NCBI GenBank assembly: GCA_963930055.1
Contig: CAWVKS010000008.1
Location: 248,001 to 312,000 of the forward strand
Length of the DNA stretch: 64,000 bases
Direction: 5' to 3'
Origin: Pullichristensenella sp963930055
GTDB taxonomy: Bacteria > Bacillota > Clostridia > Christensenellales > Aristaeellaceae
The notes beneath the pieces are model-generated. The model did no database searches, was not told the DNA's origin, and saw only the letters and a list, made by a program, of their open reading frames with translations. The position numbers and the translations under genes were made by a program. Position 1 is the first letter of the stretch. Every line of letters starts with the position of its first letter. This document shows, in pieces, positions 43,005-50,607 of the stretch.

Positions 43005-43571
43005 ATGGGCCTTTTTTCAAGCAATAATGAGGCGGAAGCCAAGCGCAAGAACAATTTAAAGGAGCTGGAGGACAAGCGCGTGCGCTTTGCCGAAATGCTC
43101 GCCCAGAGGGGCTTTGAGCCCGAACGCTGCCTGATGGTGCAGAAGGAGGGCGGCTTTGCGGCCGTGGCGCTGCAGGGCGGCGAGCTGTTTTTGCTCACCG
43201 GCCCCGCCCCCGGCGCGGACGAGGACTTTACTTTCCGCCCCGCCGGCCGCGCCCGCGCCTATGTGGAGGATATATTCATCAAGTCCGAGGGGCTGGGCGG
43301 CATCCTCGGCTTTGGCAAGAAGGGCGGCGTGGGCTTCAAACTGGTCGTGGTGCCCGAGGCGGGCGACCCTTTGGAGATGGAGATGGTCTCCGGCCTGGGC
43401 ACATATCTGGAGATCCGCCCGGAGAAGCGGCGCAAGAACGCGCTTTTGTCCGTCAAGCGCCGCCGCGGCAACGCCAACGTGGTCTGGGATTTCGCGCCCA
43501 TCGAGCGCGAGGCCCTCGAAGGGCTGCAAAAGCGCTGGCTGGAGATCATCAACGAACCCGGCCTCCGCTAG
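43005..43571 (+). CDS. Hypothetical cytoplasmic protein
   Basis: The 188-residue protein has no signal peptide or membrane segment. It is charged, with a Lys/Glu-rich N-terminal helix (NNEAEAKRKNNLKELEDKRV), a glycine-rich centre (GLGGILGFGKKGGVGFKLVVVPEAG) and a basic C-terminal region (EKRRKNALLSVKRRRGNANV). I do not recognise the family. AAGGAG lies eight bases before ATG. It is transcribed alone. Confidence 0.75.
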   Translation: MGLFSSNNEAEAKRKNNLKELEDKRVRFAEMLAQRGFEPERCLMVQKEGGFAAVALQGGELFLLTGPAPGADEDFTFRPAGRARAYVEDIFIKSEGLGGILGFGKKGGVGFKLVVVPEAGDPLEMEMVSGLGTYLEIRPEKRRKNALLSVKRRRGNANVVWDFAPIEREALEGLQKRWLEIINEPGLR

Positions 43572-43648
43572 AATGGGACCGGCCGCTATGCCGCGCGGGG
43601 GGCCAATATTCCGAAAGAATTCGCCAGAAAAAAGCGAAGATTTTCTAC

Positions 43649-43677
43649 TTGACGTTTGTTATAAAAAAGGCTATAAT
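43649..43677 (+). promoter_or_regulatory. Promoter of mglBAC
   Basis: TTGACG is followed after 17 bp by TATAAT. The leader of about 115 nucleotides has no riboswitch that I can name. Confidence 0.85.
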
Positions 43678-43798
43678 TTTTATAATCAGTGGACAAGATG
43701 TTGCGGCTCTTTAAGGCCGCCCGGGAGGTTATAGATCGGTGGCCGGCCCCGCCGCCCGCCGGTATGTAGCAAGGTAAATAAATAAGGAGGAACCCCAC

Positions 43799-44866
43799 AT
43801 GAAAAAACTGCTGGTCCTGGCTTTGGCGCTGATCCTGGCGCTGGGCTGCATGTCCGCCTTCGCGGAGGAAGAGCTCCCCGAGTCCCTTGACATCCGCGTG
43901 CTCGTCTGGAAGTATGACGACACCTACGGAAGCACTGTCCGCGCCGCCATGGAAAAGTGGGCCGAGTACTATTCTGAGGAAATGGGCATCGACATCCAGC
44001 TGACGATGTACGACGCCGCTGACGACATCGGCAAGCAGATCGAGCAGGCGACCATGGTTTGCTCCCAGGGCTGCGACTTCGTCATTATCAACCTGGCGGA
44101 AGTCTCCAACGGCGCTGCGCTGACCACCATGTTCCAGGACGCCGGCATCCCCTTCCTGTTCTACAACAAGCAGCCCGCCGAGGCCACCGAGCAGGAAGTG
44201 CTCGTGGACACCGGCACGATCTTCATCGGCACCCTGGCCCGCCAGGCTGGCGACATGCAGGGCGAGATCCTCGCTGAGATGTATGAGGCGGATCCCTCCA
44301 TCGACCTCAACGGCGACGGCAAGCTCCAGTACGTCATGCTGATGGGCGAGCCCCAGAACGACGAGGCCATTGCCCGTTCCCAGTACTCCGTCGAGACCGC
44401 CGAGGCGCTCGGCCTTGAGATGGAGCAGATCGGCGAGACCCTGGTCTGCAACTGGGACCAGGCGCAGGCGCAGGATGCCATCAACGCCCTGTGGGCCGCT
44501 GAGGGCGACAACATCGAAGTCATCTTCGCCAACAACGACATGATGGCCCTGGGCGCTGTGGCCGCCATCAATGGCTATGGCTACAACACCGGCAACGAGG
44601 GCGATCCCTCCGTCGTGGTCATCGGCGTTGACGCCATCGACGCGGCGCTGGTCTCCATCCAGGACGGCGGCATGACCGCTACCGTCAAGCAGGACGGCGA
44701 CGCCATGGGCCAGGCCAACATCCTCTGCGCCATCAACGGCGCGCTGGGCCGCGACTGGCTGGACGGCACCGACTACACCTACGACGAGAACGAAGAGTTC
44801 TACTGCATCCGCATTCCGTACGCGAAGATCACCGGCGATGACGTCGAGGCCGATGCTGCGGAATAA
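43799..44866 (+). CDS. mglB: Galactose/methyl-galactoside ABC transporter substrate-binding protein MglB
   Basis: The 355-residue protein has a signal peptide with LALGC, which could be a lipobox, so it may be a lipoprotein. The periplasmic-binding domain shows the MglB calcium loop DLNGDGKLQ near residue 165, EPQNDEAIARSQYSVETAEALG, and FANNDMMALGAVAA. It binds galactose or glucose. AAGGAGG lies eight bases before ATG. Confidence 0.92.
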   Translation: MKKLLVLALALILALGCMSAFAEEELPESLDIRVLVWKYDDTYGSTVRAAMEKWAEYYSEEMGIDIQLTMYDAADDIGKQIEQATMVCSQGCDFVIINLAEVSNGAALTTMFQDAGIPFLFYNKQPAEATEQEVLVDTGTIFIGTLARQAGDMQGEILAEMYEADPSIDLNGDGKLQYVMLMGEPQNDEAIARSQYSVETAEALGLEMEQIGETLVCNWDQAQAQDAINALWAAEGDNIEVIFANNDMMALGAVAAINGYGYNTGNEGDPSVVVIGVDAIDAALVSIQDGGMTATVKQDGDAMGQANILCAINGALGRDWLDGTDYTYDENEEFYCIRIPYAKITGDDVEADAAE

Positions 44867-44895
44867 GGTCTGAACGTGGTTCAAACCAGGCAAGG

Positions 44896-45023
44896 ACGGG
44901 GGCGCGCAAGCGCCCCTCTCCGCCTACGCGCGGCGACCCCTCCGTTTTTACGTTTTGTTAAAATGCGAGGGGCCGTTGCGTTCGGGACGTGGGCGCGCCC
45001 CGCATCCCGAAAGGAACGGCCCC
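44896..45023 (+). promoter_or_regulatory. Intercistronic stem-loops between mglB and mglA
   Basis: A small hairpin (GGGGCGC/GCGCCCC) near 44896-44914 is followed by a large one: GGGGCCGTT (44969) pairs with AACGGCCCC (45015), and TTCGGGA pairs with TCCCGAA inside. Neither has a T-tract, so they probably stabilise mglB mRNA instead of ending it. Confidence 0.65.
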
Positions 45024-45058
45024 CCGGGGCGCATACTCTGAGAAGAGCGGTGAATTGA

Positions 45059-46576
45059 ATGCAGCAGAATCAAACCTATCTCCTTGAGATGAAAGACATC
45101 TGCAAGGAGTTTCCGGGCGTCAAGGCGCTGGACAACGCGCAGCTCAAGCTCCGAGCCGGCACCGTGCACGCCCTCATGGGCGAGAATGGCGCAGGCAAGT
45201 CCACGCTGATGAAATGCCTGTTCGGCATTTACAAGAAGGACGCCGGCACCATCCTCATGGAAGGCAAGGAAGTCAACTTCATCAACCCCCGCCACGCGCT
45301 GGACAACGGCGTGGCCATGGTGCACCAGGAGCTCAACCAGGTGCTGCGCCGCAACGTCATGGAAAACGTCTGGCTGGGCCGCTTCCCCATGCACGGCCCG
45401 TTGGTGGACGGCAAGCGCATGTACAATGAGACCAAGAAGGTCTTTGAATCCCTGAATATAGATGTAGATCCCAAGCAGATCATCGGCGACCTCTCCGTTT
45501 CGCAGCGGCAGATGGTCGAGATCGCCAAGGCGGTCTCCTACAACGCCAAGATCGTCGTGCTCGACGAGCCGACGTCCTCCCTGACCGAGAACGAGGTCGA
45601 GCACCTGTTCAAGATCATCGAGCAGCTGACGGCGCGGGGCGTGGGCATCATCTACATTTCCCACAAGATGGACGAGATTTTGCGCATCTCCGACGACGTC
45701 ACCATCATGCGCGACGGCCAGTGGGTGGCCACGCGCCCGGCCAAGGAGCTGAACACCGAGGAGATCATCCGCCTGATGGTCAACCGCGATATGTCCCAGC
45801 GCTTCCCGGAGAAGAACAACCATCCCGGCCCCGTGCTCATGGAGGTCAAGAACCTCTCCGGCAAGTACGAGCCCACCTGCCACGACGTCTCCTTCGAACT
45901 CCGCAAGGGCGAAGTGCTGGGCGTGGCCGGCTTGGTCGGCTCCCGCCGCACGGAGCTGCTCAACACCATCTTCGGTTACTACACCCGCGGCTCGGGCGAA
46001 GTCATCGTCAACGGCAAGCCCGTGGAAAACAAGGTGCCCGCCGAGGCCACGCGCAACGGCTTCGCGCTGCTCACAGAAGAGCGCCGCGCCACCGGCATCT
46101 TCCCCCTGATGAACATCAACTTCAACTCCACCATCGCCAATCTGCGCCACTACGGAAAGCTGCTGCTCTCCTCCGGCAAGATGGGCAAGGATACGAAGTG
46201 GGTCATCGATTCCATGCGCGTCAAGACGCCGAACCAGAAGACGCACATCCGTTCGTTGTCCGGCGGCAACCAGCAGAAGGTCATCATCGGCCGCTGGCTT
46301 CTGACCGAGCCGGACATCCTCTTGCTTGACGAGCCGACCCGAGGCATCGACGTCGGCGCCAAGTTCGAGATCTATCAGCTCATCCTGCAGCTTGCCGAGG
46401 AAGGCAAGGGCGTCATCATGGTCTCCAGCGAGATGCCCGAGCTGATCGGTATCTGCGACCGCATACTCGTCATGTCCAACGGCCGCATGGCCGGCATCGT
46501 CGAGCGCGGCAAGGACTTTGGCGGCGTCCAAGGCGAGCAGGAGACGATCCTCACGCTCGCGGCAAAATACGTATAG
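45059..46576 (+). CDS. mglA: Galactose/methyl-galactoside ABC transporter ATPase MglA
   Basis: The 505-residue protein is a two-domain sugar ATPase. The first domain has Walker A GENGAGKST, signature LSVSQRQMVEIAKAV and Walker B IVVLDEPTSSL. The second has the degenerate P-loop GLVGSRRTELL, signature LSGGNQQKVIIGRWL and Walker B ILLLDEPTRGIDVGAK. This asymmetry is normal for the family. Confidence 0.95.
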   Translation: MQQNQTYLLEMKDICKEFPGVKALDNAQLKLRAGTVHALMGENGAGKSTLMKCLFGIYKKDAGTILMEGKEVNFINPRHALDNGVAMVHQELNQVLRRNVMENVWLGRFPMHGPLVDGKRMYNETKKVFESLNIDVDPKQIIGDLSVSQRQMVEIAKAVSYNAKIVVLDEPTSSLTENEVEHLFKIIEQLTARGVGIIYISHKMDEILRISDDVTIMRDGQWVATRPAKELNTEEIIRLMVNRDMSQRFPEKNNHPGPVLMEVKNLSGKYEPTCHDVSFELRKGEVLGVAGLVGSRRTELLNTIFGYYTRGSGEVIVNGKPVENKVPAEATRNGFALLTEERRATGIFPLMNINFNSTIANLRHYGKLLLSSGKMGKDTKWVIDSMRVKTPNQKTHIRSLSGGNQQKVIIGRWLLTEPDILLLDEPTRGIDVGAKFEIYQLILQLAEEGKGVIMVSSEMPELIGICDRILVMSNGRMAGIVERGKDFGGVQGEQETILTLAAKYV

Positions 46577-46593
46577 ACCGAGGAGAATGGAAT

Positions 46594-47622
46594 ATGCAGA
46601 ACACTCAAGTCAAGAAGCGCAGTGTGGGCCAGTTCCTGCTTAACTACGCGCTCTACATCATCCTGCTTGCGATCCTGGTTGCCGTTTCCATTGCGAACCC
46701 GGACTTCCTGCAAGTAAACAACATCATGCAGATCCTCAAGCAGGCCTCCACGCGCGGCATACTGGCGCTGGGCTGCGCCGGCCTGATCGTCCTGGCCGGC
46801 ACGGACCTGTCCATCGGCCGTCAGCTGGGCCTGTCCGCCGCGGTTTGCGCCTCGCTGGTGCAGCAGGTCACTTACGCCTCCCGCTACTATCTGCAGATGA
46901 CTGAGCAGCTGCCCATCATCGTGCCGCTGCTGGCCTCCATCGCCGTGACCGTGATCTTCTGCCTCATCAACGGCTTCGGCGTGGCGTATCTGAAGATGCA
47001 CGCCTTCATCATCACACTGGGCACGCAGCTGATCGCCTACGGCGCGAACTGCCTCTACATCGAGGCGCAGTCCGCCGGTTCGGCGCAGGCGCTGGCCGTG
47101 TTCGACCGCAACTTCGTCAACATCGCCGGCGGCAACATCCGCATCGGCAGCGTGAACATCTCCTACCTGATCGTCATCTTCCTGGTCGTGGCGGCGCTGA
47201 TGTGGGTGGTCTGGAACAAGACCCGCCTGGGCAAGAACATGTTCGCCGTCGGCGGCAACCAGGAAGCCGCGGCCGTGTCCGGCGTCAACGTGGCCCGCAC
47301 CATCATGCTGGTCTACCTCGTTGCCGGTATACTCTACGGCCTGGCCAGCTTCCTTGAGGCTTCCCGTCTGCAGTCGGTCGGCACCAACACCGGCCTGAAC
47401 TACGAGACGGACGCCATCTCCGCCTGCGTCATCGGCGGCGTCTCCTTCTCCGGCGGCGTCGGCACCATCCAGGGCGTCGTCATCGGCGCCATCATCCTCC
47501 AGGCCATCAACTTCTCCCTGAACTTCCTCGGCGTCAACGCCTACCTGCAGTACATCGTGCGCGGCCTCATCATCGTGCTGGCCGTGGCCATCGACGTGCG
47601 CAAGTACCTGGTGAAGAAGTAA
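46594..47622 (+). CDS. mglC: Galactose/methyl-galactoside ABC transporter permease MglC
   Basis: The 342-residue protein has about ten membrane segments, GCAGLIVLAGTDLSIGRQLGLSAAV near the N-terminus, TRLGKNMFAVGGNQEAAAVSGVNV in the cytoplasmic loop, and GTNTGLNYETDAISACVIGGVSFSGGVGT. It forms the channel of the mgl system. Confidence 0.95.
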   Translation: MQNTQVKKRSVGQFLLNYALYIILLAILVAVSIANPDFLQVNNIMQILKQASTRGILALGCAGLIVLAGTDLSIGRQLGLSAAVCASLVQQVTYASRYYLQMTEQLPIIVPLLASIAVTVIFCLINGFGVAYLKMHAFIITLGTQLIAYGANCLYIEAQSAGSAQALAVFDRNFVNIAGGNIRIGSVNISYLIVIFLVVAALMWVVWNKTRLGKNMFAVGGNQEAAAVSGVNVARTIMLVYLVAGILYGLASFLEASRLQSVGTNTGLNYETDAISACVIGGVSFSGGVGTIQGVVIGAIILQAINFSLNFLGVNAYLQYIVRGLIIVLAVAIDVRKYLVKK

Positions 47623-47623
47623 G

Positions 47624-47851
47624 ATGAAGTGGAACGACCCCGGGCGCGACGCCTACCTGCAGATGCAGGAGCGGGCGACCCAGAACGAAAAGGCCTTTCA
47701 CGGGCAGGGCGGCGGCAAGGAACGCAAGCCCTGGCGCGACCGCCTCTATGGCGGGCTGAAGGGCAAGGTGACGGTCAAGACGATGGATGTCATCATCGGC
47801 GCGACCATCGCCCTCATCGTTCTCGTCGTCATCATCGGCATCGTGTCGTAA
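47624..47851 (+). CDS. 75-residue single-span membrane protein in the mgl operon
   Basis: The start lies one base after the mglC stop. The polar N-terminal half (MKWNDPGRDAYLQMQERATQ) is followed by a basic segment and one C-terminal membrane helix (DVIIGATIALIVLVVIIGIVS). The family is not recognised. Its place suggests an accessory subunit or an unrelated passenger. Confidence 0.65.
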   Translation: MKWNDPGRDAYLQMQERATQNEKAFHGQGGGKERKPWRDRLYGGLKGKVTVKTMDVIIGATIALIVLVVIIGIVS

Positions 47852-47904
47852 CGGGCCTGACAAAGCGCGTCCCTCCAGGGGGCGCGCTTTGCTGGCAGAA
47901 CGAA

Positions 47905-47934
47905 GCGCCTTCGCACAGTGCGGAGGCGTTTTTT
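47905..47934 (+). terminator. Terminator of the mgl operon
   Basis: CGCCT plus CGCAC pairs with GTGCG plus AGGCG, followed by six T residues. A first hairpin (AAAGCGCG/CGCGCTTT) at about 47863-47891 precedes it. Confidence 0.85.
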
Positions 47935-48036
47935 GCGCGCCGTTTTGCGCGGCGCAGGCCGGGAAAGCGTTCCTCCGGCATGCGGAAGGGGCGGGACAGG
48001 CCGGACGCGGGCGCTCCGCGGCGCATGGGAGCCGGG

Positions 48037-48069
48037 CGGGAGGCCTTGTGCGGGGCGTCCGCCGGCGGC
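48037..48069 (+). repeat. 33-bp direct repeat, first copy
   Basis: A GC-rich 33-bp sequence (CGGGAGGCCTTGTGCGGGGC then GTCCGCCGGCGGC) is identical to 48203-48235. The surrounding 47935-48236 is otherwise non-coding, with only shadow frames. Confidence 0.85.
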
Positions 48070-48202
48070 AGTGTGGGGCGGTGGGCATGGACGACGCATT
48101 CCCCGCCGCCTGCACGCCTCGCTTGCCGCGCGGAGGGCTGCGTGCGGCGTGGCAAAGGCGGGGACGCCTGCCCATGGCGTCGGTATCAAGCGGGGGAACG
48201 GT

Positions 48203-48235
48203 CGGGAGGCCTTGTGCGGGGCGTCCGCCGGCGGC
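48203..48235 (+). repeat. 33-bp direct repeat, second copy
   Basis: Identical to 48037-48069, with a period of 166 bp. The second copy ends one base before the -35 of the methyltransferase promoter. Confidence 0.85.
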
Positions 48236-48236
48236 G

Positions 48237-48265
48237 TTGACAGCGCCCCAAAGGCATATTATAAT
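48237..48265 (+). promoter_or_regulatory. Sigma-A promoter of the MnmM-like gene
   Basis: Perfect TTGACA and TATAAT lie 17 bp apart. Confidence 0.9.
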
Positions 48266-48337
48266 GATGAATGGCCGCGCGCCCCGCCGCCCGGATCCAG
48301 CCAACGGCAAATGGGCGCGCCCCGAAAGGAGCCCGCC

Positions 48338-48904
48338 ATGTCCTCAGATTTCGGCAGCGCCCGCCGCTGGGCGGAGCGCTTTATACTCGACGCCCTGCAC
48401 GAAGGCTCCACGGCCATCGACGCCACCCTCGGCAACGGCTACGACGCTGAGCGCCTCTGCGCGCTGGTAGGCGGGACGGGACGCGTCTACGGCTTCGACG
48501 TGCAAAAAGAGGCCGTGGAGCGCACGCGCCAGCGCCTTGCCGACCGCGGGCTGCTTTCCCGCGCCACGCTCTTCTGCGCCGGCCACGAGCGCATGGCGGA
48601 ACTCGCGCCGCCGGGCGCGGACGCCATCGTCTTTAATCTCGGCTGGCTGCCGGGCGCGCAGCACGCCGTCACCACCCGCGTGGAAACGACGCTCGCCGCC
48701 GTCTCGCAGGCGGTGGGGCTGCTCGCCCCCGGCGGCGTGCTCACCATCTGCGTCTATCCCGGCCACGAGGAGGGCGCGCGTGAGCGCGAGGCGCTGCTCT
48801 CATGGGCCGCCGCCCTGCCGGGAACGCTGGACGTGCTGCACCAGCGCTACATGAACCAGAAAAACAGCCCTCCGGAACTGCTGGCCGTGCGCCGCAGGCC
48901 GTAG
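48338..48904 (+). CDS. mnmM: MnmM/YtqB-like class I SAM-dependent tRNA methyltransferase
   Basis: The 188-residue protein has SAM motif I AIDATLGNGYDAERLC near residue 26, the acidic GRVYGFDVQ motif, motif IV IVFNLGWLPGAQH and VYPGHEEGAREREALLSW. It ends with HQRYMNQKNSPPELLAVRR. The NLGWLPG and NQKNxPPxLLxVR pattern is that of YtqB, reported to methylate the wobble-uridine side chain of tRNA. GAAAGGAG precedes the ATG. Confidence 0.88.
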   Translation: MSSDFGSARRWAERFILDALHEGSTAIDATLGNGYDAERLCALVGGTGRVYGFDVQKEAVERTRQRLADRGLLSRATLFCAGHERMAELAPPGADAIVFNLGWLPGAQHAVTTRVETTLAAVSQAVGLLAPGGVLTICVYPGHEEGAREREALLSWAAALPGTLDVLHQRYMNQKNSPPELLAVRRRP

Positions 48905-48908
48905 GGAC

Positions 48909-48927
48909 GCAAAACGGCGGCCGCCGC
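48909..48927. repeat. 19-bp repeat with palindromic core, first copy
   Basis: GCAAAACGGCGGCCGCCGC, containing the palindrome CGGCGGCCGCCG, is identical to 49110-49128. The first copy starts five bases after the methyltransferase stop and may be its terminator. Confidence 0.7.
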
Positions 48928-49109
48928 GCGAAACTGTCCCCTTGGCAGAGGCGCGACGGCTTTTGTCTCTTACAACGCCCCTGGCGGCGTTGCCCGCAAA
49001 GCGACAATTTCCGCCGCTGCGCCTGTTTCCCGCATCCTCCCGAACGATACGAGCGCCCGAAGCGCCGATTTTCGTGCGCTTTTGCGATGCTTTCCGCCTG
49101 CCCCGGCAG

Positions 49110-49128
49110 GCAAAACGGCGGCCGCCGC
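49110..49128. repeat. 19-bp repeat with palindromic core, second copy
   Basis: Identical to 48909-48927, 201 bp downstream. The 182 bp between the copies hold no gene that I can support. Confidence 0.7.
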
Positions 49129-49141
49129 AGGGCGGTCGCCG

Positions 49142-49171
49142 TTGACAATGGGGTCTTGCGCATGTTAGAAT
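49142..49171 (+). promoter_or_regulatory. Promoter of the toxin-like mRNA
   Basis: TTGACA is followed after 18 bp by TAGAAT. It would give a leader of about 108 nucleotides before the peptide start. Confidence 0.65.
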
Positions 49172-49247
49172 GACCGTGGGGGTCTCCCCCGGCAGGAAGG
49201 GCGGCTTTGCCGCAAGGCAGGGCTGCGAGATGGCGCCTGGCTTCTCG

Positions 49248-49278
49248 CCTCCTTTTCGTACATATTGTACAAAGGAGG
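49248..49278 (+). promoter_or_regulatory. Stem that sequesters the toxin ribosome binding site
   Basis: CCTCCTTT (49248-49255) pairs with AAAGGAGG (49271-49278), and GTAC (49258) pairs with GTAC (49267) inside, with a five-base loop. The whole Shine-Dalgarno sequence is thereby buried. Confidence 0.75.
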
Positions 49279-49285
49279 TGGCGTA

Positions 49286-49372
49286 ATGACAGATTACGAA
49301 TTGCTTTCGTTGGTCATTATGATCATCATGCTTGTATTTGCCGCTTTGAGCTTTTACAAGAACGATAGATAG
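49286..49372 (+). CDS. 28-residue hydrophobic peptide, putative holin-like type I toxin
   Basis: The frame reads MTDYELLSLVIMIIMLVFAA then LSFYKNDR, a single membrane helix with a short charged tail. It resembles the small 'putative holin-like toxin' peptides of Firmicutes. ATG 49286 lies five bases after AAAGGAGGTG, a perfect match to the 16S anti-Shine-Dalgarno. The hidden ribosome binding site and the antisense promoter downstream support a type I toxin. Confidence 0.65.
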   Translation: MTDYELLSLVIMIIMLVFAALSFYKNDR

Positions 49373-49377
49373 TTGCT

Positions 49378-49411
49378 GAGCCGCCATCCAGCGCGAACTG
49401 GTCGGCGGCTC
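49378..49411. terminator. Hairpin after the toxin-like gene
   Basis: GAGCCGCC pairs with GGCGGCTC, with CCAG/CTGG inside. There is no T-tract. It lies in the stretch that mRNA and antisense RNA would share. Confidence 0.65.
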
Positions 49412-49464
49412 TACCCACATAGAGGGGAGGAGCCATTCCACAAGCGCCATCCCTTCCTGCTTCT

Positions 49465-49493
49465 ATTTTACCACAACGCCCTGCCAAATGCAA
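49465..49493 (-). promoter_or_regulatory. Antisense promoter facing the toxin-like gene
   Basis: On the minus strand TTGCAT is followed after 17 bp by TAAAAT. A transcript would start near 49458 and run across the hairpin and into the 3' end of the peptide gene. No other minus-strand gene lies downstream of it. Confidence 0.6.
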
Positions 49494-49515
49494 CCCCAAT
49501 CAGGAGGCGACCTTC

Positions 49516-50019
49516 ATGCGCGACGACCCCCGCCCGGTGAACGACCGCGACCTGTTCGAGGGGAGAAACGCCTTGACGGGCGACGAGCCGGAGGGCGAAC
49601 TTCCCGGGCCGATCGGCACATTCCGCCATCGCGCCCGCTATCTCGCGCTGCTGCTCGGCTTTTCCGAGGCTTCGCGCCGCTGCCTTGAAAAGCATCCCGG
49701 GCAGCGCTGGCTGCGGCGGGCCGTGTACTTTGCCCTCGCCTATCTGCTGCTCTCTGCCGCCTTCCACACCATCTATCAGAGCATCAGCGGCCACCCCCTG
49801 CCCTCGTGGGCCTCTGACGGCCTCAGCGAGGCGGTGCTGGCCGCGCTCGTCGCCCTGCTCGCCACCCATCTGATCCGCTGCTTTTGCCGCCGCGACATGC
49901 GTTGGTGGGAGCGCCTCCTGCTCTTTCCCGTGGCCACGCTCTGCGCGTTTCTGGCGGCGTTCTTCGCCGCAGAGGCCGCGCCTGCCCTCAAAGGTCTCGT
50001 TCATCTCCTCTTCGCCTGA
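49516..50019 (+). CDS. Hypothetical membrane protein
   Basis: The 167-residue protein has a polar N-terminus of 70 residues and three membrane segments (about 76-90, 102-122 and 136-160). GGAGG lies eight bases before ATG 49516. The family is not recognised. It overlaps no other feature except that the antisense promoter lies just upstream. Confidence 0.65.
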   Translation: MRDDPRPVNDRDLFEGRNALTGDEPEGELPGPIGTFRHRARYLALLLGFSEASRRCLEKHPGQRWLRRAVYFALAYLLLSAAFHTIYQSISGHPLPSWASDGLSEAVLAALVALLATHLIRCFCRRDMRWWERLLLFPVATLCAFLAAFFAAEAAPALKGLVHLLFA

Positions 50020-50074
50020 CTTTCGCCACGAATGTAAGATATGCAAAACCCGCGTGAAGTTTCGCGGACGCGCC

Positions 50075-50131
50075 TTGACGAAAACCCGTTTTGTCGATAT
50101 AATATGTAGCATGCTACGTGTAGCATGCTAC
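50075..50131 (+). promoter_or_regulatory. marR promoter and double palindromic operator
   Basis: TTGACG (50075) and TATAAT (50098) are 17 bp apart. Immediately downstream GTAGCATGCTAC occurs twice (50106-50117 and 50120-50131), each a perfect 12-bp palindrome. Together they form a nearly perfect 34-bp palindrome over the transcription start. This is the expected site for autoregulation by the MarR protein. Confidence 0.85.
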
Positions 50132-50155
50132 ATATTTTTCGGGGGAGGTAAGACT

Positions 50156-50607
50156 GTGGCGACGGAGGGAGAACCGATCGGCTACCTGCTCGCGCGCATC
50201 CACAGCAACATGGACCGGCGGGCAAACAACACCCTCAAGGCTTCGGAATGACCTTTTCGCAGATGCGGCTTCTGCACTTCCTGTTCAAGCAGGGGGAAGC
50301 GACGCCCTCGCAGAAGGACATCGAGGACTTTCTGCAAGTCTCCCACCCCACGGTGGTGGGCCTCATCCAGCGGCTGGAGGCCAAGGAGCTGGTGCGCAGC
50401 GGCTTCGATTCGCGGGACAGGCGCGTAAAGAGCGTCTATCTCACCGAGGCGGGCAGGGGCTTCATGTCTGCGGTCTACGAGCACCACGAGCAGATGGAAC
50501 GGGCGATCACCGCCGGTCTTGACGCGGCGGAAGTGGAGGCGCTGCGCGCCCTTTTGCGCCGGGTGCTGAACAATGTATTGAACGACGACGGAGGGAAACC
50601 ATGCTGA
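50156..50607 (+). pseudogene. MarR-family regulator with a -1 frameshift
   Basis: The GTG 50156 start follows GGGGGAGG and encodes MATEGEPIGYLLARIHSNMD then RRANNTLKASE, stopping at 50251. The rest continues in another frame from 50248 as MTFSQMRLLHFLFKQG through the winged helix (QKDIEDFLQVSHPTVVGLIQRLEAKELV, DSRDRRVKSVYLTEAG). Adding one base near 50246 would restore a 150-residue MarR protein reading KASGMTFSQM. The ATG overlaps the TGA, so coupled translation of the second part is possible. A sequencing error is the other explanation. Confidence 0.8.
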
